NCBI GenBank assembly: GCA_963727755.1
Contig: CAVSHN010000008.1
Coordinates: forward strand, 372,001 to 436,000
Source: DASYAN01 sp963727755
Lineage (GTDB): Bacteria > Chloroflexota > Ktedonobacteria > Ktedonobacterales > Ktedonobacteraceae
Length of the DNA stretch: 64,000 nucleotides
Reading direction: 5' to 3'
Below are positions 61,596-64,000 of this stretch, piece by piece. Positions within the stretch are counted from its first letter, which is position 1, and each line of letters begins with the position of its first letter. A program made the position numbers and the translations under genes. The notes beneath the pieces are model-generated. The model had not been told where the DNA came from, ran no database searches, and was given only the letters and a program-made list of their open reading frames with translations.

Positions 61596-62278
61596 ACCTT
61601 TGCCTCGACATATTGAGAGATCTTTGCTAGAACCTGCGGCACACTGAGATGGTCCGTTTCAATAAATACCACATCCCTGGCAGGCATCATATTCTCACGA
61701 TCAGTATTGTCACGCAGTTCGATATCGGCTATCACCGTTTCAAGAGGTGGCACAGCGGGATTATTCTCGCCTAAGCGCCCAATCAGCTCAGCTCGTCTGC
61801 GCCTCGCACGTTCTCTCAAGCTTGCAGTGAGATAAATCTTGAGTTCTGCATTTGGCAACACAACTGCACCAATATCCCGTCCAACCATCACCGCACAACC
61901 TTTTTCTGCCATTTTCCGCTGCTGAGCAATCAGGACAGCACGCACTTCAGGATGTGCTGAAACGGTCGAGACGGCACGTGTAACATCTGCTGCGCGAATA
62001 GCCCAAGTTACATCATGTCCGTGTACTGTGACAGTATATTGCCGTCCATCGGCTATCAGCGGACGACTGATCTCAATCTCAGCATGACGAGCGAGCCTCC
62101 CCAGAGTTGGCCCATCATTGATATTTATTCCTCTCTGCAAAGCAAGCCAGGCTACAGCCCGGTACATTGCACCCGTATCAATGTAAAGATACCTTAATTG
62201 ATGTGCTAATTTTTCACCGATTGTACTTTTTCCTGAACCAGCTGGTCCATCTATGGCAATGCGCCGTGGCCCGTGCAT
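61592..62278 (-). CDS. cmk: Cytidylate kinase
   Basis: 228 residues from ATG 62278, chosen because GGAGGCTTC directly precedes it (the frame is open to 62329). P-loop RRIAIDGPAGSGKSTIGEKL, YIDTGAMYRAVAWLAL, VMVGRDIGAVVLPNAELKIY with the GRDIG motif and YLTASLRERARRR (lid) identify CMP kinase, which makes CDP and dCDP. Full length. Followed by overlapping plsC. Confidence 0.95.
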   Translation of the reverse strand: MHGPRRIAIDGPAGSGKSTIGEKLAHQLRYLYIDTGAMYRAVAWLALQRGININDGPTLGRLARHAEIEISRPLIADGRQYTVTVHGHDVTWAIRAADVTRAVSTVSAHPEVRAVLIAQQRKMAEKGCAVMVGRDIGAVVLPNAELKIYLTASLRERARRRRAELIGRLGENNPAVPPLETVIADIELRDNTDRENMMPARDVVFIETDHLSVPQVLAKISQYVEAKV

Positions 62279-62388
62279 GAAGCCTCCTTGACTTAGGCAT
62301 AAAAATAGGGAACAATAGTAATCCACCAAGGGGATTATATCATAGTTTCGAGAGGCGAATAGCTGAGAAAAACAAACAACCCCTTGTA

Positions 62389-63123
62389 CTACCCACGAAG
62401 CATGGCAACCTCAGCCTCTGTAAGATAACGCCACTTGCCGACAGGGACGCCCTCCAGGGTCAGCGATCCGAGTCCCACCCGCATCAACTGATGCACTGGA
62501 TATCCTAGTTTCGCTAGCATCCGGCGCACTTGCCGTTTGCGTCCCTCATGGATAGTCAAGGCTAGCAAAGTCTCGTTGCCAGCTTGGCGAAGCAGGCGTA
62601 CCCGTGCCGGAGACGTTTTATACGATCGCCCATCATCCTCTGTAATCACCACTCCAGTACGCAATGCAGTTAGCACAGATTTCGGAGGATGCCCCTGCAC
62701 AAGCACTTCATAATGCTTCTCCTTCACATAACGAGGATGCGAGAGATGCAATGAAAAATCTCCATCATTCGTCAGCAACAACAATCCACTCGTATCAATA
62801 TCAAGCCGACCGACCGGATAAATACGCAATTTACGAATATCAGGAGGCAACAGATCAAGTACAGTGGGACGCCCTTGGGGATCATGCACCGTGCAGATAT
62901 AACCAACCGGCTTATTGAGAAGAAGATAGATATGGCGAGTAGGTGCATCGACCAGTTTGCCATCAACGCATACACGATCACGAGTAGGATCGATTTGCAC
63001 TCCCTGAGTTGTTACCACCAAACCATTTACCTGGACACGTCCAGAGGCTATCAAATCCTCTGCATGACGTCGCGAGGCTACACCAGCATGGGCCAGGAAA
63101 CGTGCTAGTCGTTCAGGTTGCAT
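62389..63123 (-). CDS. rluB: 23S rRNA pseudouridine synthase (RluB/RsuA family)
   Basis: 244 residues. An S4 RNA-binding domain (LARFLAHAGVASRRHAEDLI) is followed by the catalytic domain with GRLDIDTSGLLLLTNDGDF, where the Asp in LDxDTSG is the nucleophile, and HEGRKRQVRRMLAKLGYPV. This composition matches RluB, which modifies U2605 of 23S rRNA; RluE/F or RsuA cannot be fully excluded. It precedes cmk in the common rluB-cmk-plsC order, with 110 bases between. Confidence 0.9.
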   Translation of the reverse strand: MQPERLARFLAHAGVASRRHAEDLIASGRVQVNGLVVTTQGVQIDPTRDRVCVDGKLVDAPTRHIYLLLNKPVGYICTVHDPQGRPTVLDLLPPDIRKLRIYPVGRLDIDTSGLLLLTNDGDFSLHLSHPRYVKEKHYEVLVQGHPPKSVLTALRTGVVITEDDGRSYKTSPARVRLLRQAGNETLLALTIHEGRKRQVRRMLAKLGYPVHQLMRVGLGSLTLEGVPVGKWRYLTEAEVAMLRG

Positions 63124-63178
63124 ACACTATCAAATCTCCTCGGTTGCTATCTAGGATTCCCGAACAAAATTTCTACAG

Positions 63179-64000
63179 TTAAACGTCTCTCCTGCCGATC
63201 AAACAGACCTCACAATGTTTCTCACGGCACATTTGTTGATAGATAAAGTGAAGACCTTGCTGCTGGCAAGCCCCACGAGGCTCCTTCGACAAGCACAATT
63301 GCGTACTCATTCGACGCGTAATACGATTGGAAGAGAGGCCAGGATATTGCATATAAATGGCCAGTGCACGCTCATAGAATAGCATATCATGCTCTAGCAA
63401 GGCAATGGCAGCGGCAAAGGGCAAGACAACATTGCAAATAAGTATATCAGTGCGTGCAAGACTCAACCCCAGCATACAAAATGCCTCGCGTAGAGACTGC
63501 AACACATCTGTCAGGATAATTTCAGACACTTGCTGGCCCGGTAAGAGCAACCCACGTAGCGTCATCCAAATACCAGGAGTTCTCCATTGAGTAACCAAGC
63601 GAGAGAGCACATGCAACCGAGAGACATCCAATGGCGATGGCTCAAGCGCACGTCCTAGAGGCTCCGGCATGCTCTGAGCTTTTCCCAGCAATTGTAGGCC
63701 CGCAGCACGAAAAAAGGCGCGATCTCGTCCATATCCCAGACCTTCAGCCAGAGCCGGGATCAAGCAAGTATCATACAAGCTATGTTCATCAATCGAAGCA
63801 ACACTATGCAATTGCTCCACAAATGCATGAGCTTTCTGTTCAAAACGCAACACCCCAGCTTGCACCAATAGCTTATCATATTCTTCTCCAGTTAAGCGTT
63901 GTCTTACGCGATGACATGGCCAGACATACTCATCTGCAAGCGGAACTTGAAAAGGAACCTGCCATCCGGCCAGAGGAAGATCCTGCAATGAACATACAGG
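63179..64000 (-). CDS. DUF2851 family protein, 5' end beyond window
   Basis: The frame is open to the right edge, so at least 274 residues of a family usually over 400. KAHAFVEQLHSVASIDEHSL, LAEGLGYGRDRAFFRAAG and the C-terminal QQGLHFIYQQMCREKHCEVC are DUF2851 blocks, the last a small Cys motif. Function unknown. A TTG at 63988 would be a poor start; the true start is outside. It ends 55 bases before rluB on the same strand. Confidence 0.75.
   Translation of the reverse strand, partial: PVCSLQDLPLAGWQVPFQVPLADEYVWPCHRVRQRLTGEEYDKLLVQAGVLRFEQKAHAFVEQLHSVASIDEHSLYDTCLIPALAEGLGYGRDRAFFRAAGLQLLGKAQSMPEPLGRALEPSPLDVSRLHVLSRLVTQWRTPGIWMTLRGLLLPGQQVSEIILTDVLQSLREAFCMLGLSLARTDILICNVVLPFAAAIALLEHDMLFYERALAIYMQYPGLSSNRITRRMSTQLCLSKEPRGACQQQGLHFIYQQMCREKHCEVCLIGRRDV

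Overview
The window looks like a piece of a large, moderately GC (about half G+C), transposon-rich chromosome from the phylum Chloroflexota, most probably class Ktedonobacteria. The reasons are indirect: several Ser/Thr kinases with unusual output domains (WD40, solute-binding, Rieske), many IS605-type TnpB genes, an ISAzo13-type transposase, DUF3841/DUF2851/DUF5667-like proteins and many orphan families. I cannot name a species. No rRNA, tRNA or CRISPR array was recognised.

Layout. 0-4 kb: edge debris (tail of a chloramphenicol acetyltransferase, a type ISP restriction-modification fragment), a ChaN/TIKI-like protein, a MITE-like element, rarA and a small RRM protein. 4-9 kb: orphan genes and three broken genes (DinB-like, alpha/beta-hydrolase tail, CoA-transferase). 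9-13 kb: a TnpB element with a ribbon-helix-helix gene, a decayed TnpB element, and an ISAzo13-family IS inserted in a zinc-ribbon Ser/Thr kinase gene. 13-20 kb: a kinase with a solute-binding-like ectodomain, its partner lipoprotein with the same binding fold plus a VWA domain, then a kinase-WD40 protein. 21-24 kb: DUF3841, a CsoR/CstR-family repressor with palindromic operators, and a CoA-disulfide reductase-rhodanese fusion.

24-33 kb is the most unusual non-defence region. An ECF sigma factor and its putative regulator are followed by a membrane protein with two H-x13-H pairs (a predicted di-heme b cytochrome) and a very large flavin reductase carrying FHA, ferredoxin, two cNMP-binding and polyferredoxin domains. 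Transcribed divergently is a pseudokinase-TM-Rieske fusion. Together these look like a phospho- and nucleotide-gated transmembrane electron-transfer module.

33-37 kb: murB and a secreted (Tat) glycosidase-like protein. 37-47 kb is one minus-strand defence block: a Csx11-type (III-C-like) CRISPR effector operon (Cmr1, Cmr6-like, Csx11, Cmr4, Cmr5, a further RAMP protein), whose Cas10-like subunit has lost both HD and GGDD residues, followed after 59 bases by a PARIS-like AAA15 ATPase + DUF4435 (TOPRIM) pair. No cas1/cas2/cas6 and no array are present.

47-55 kb: pyruvate kinase, a ZIP metal transporter behind a long palindrome, two repeat-containing paralogues of unknown function, gene remnants, an isochorismatase-family hydrolase and an intact TnpB element. 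55-59 kb: a fusion of ImmA/IrrE metallopeptidase, UvrD helicase and an AddB-like Fe-S nuclease domain. 59-64 kb: a Cys-rich exported protein and a housekeeping cluster (plsC, cmk, rluB, a DUF2851 gene running off the edge).

A strong caveat: at least fourteen genes are interrupted by a single-base frameshift, often beside a short homopolymer. This is either widespread decay or, more likely for many, uncorrected indels in the assembly. Broken genes are annotated with the reading that restores the family alignment.
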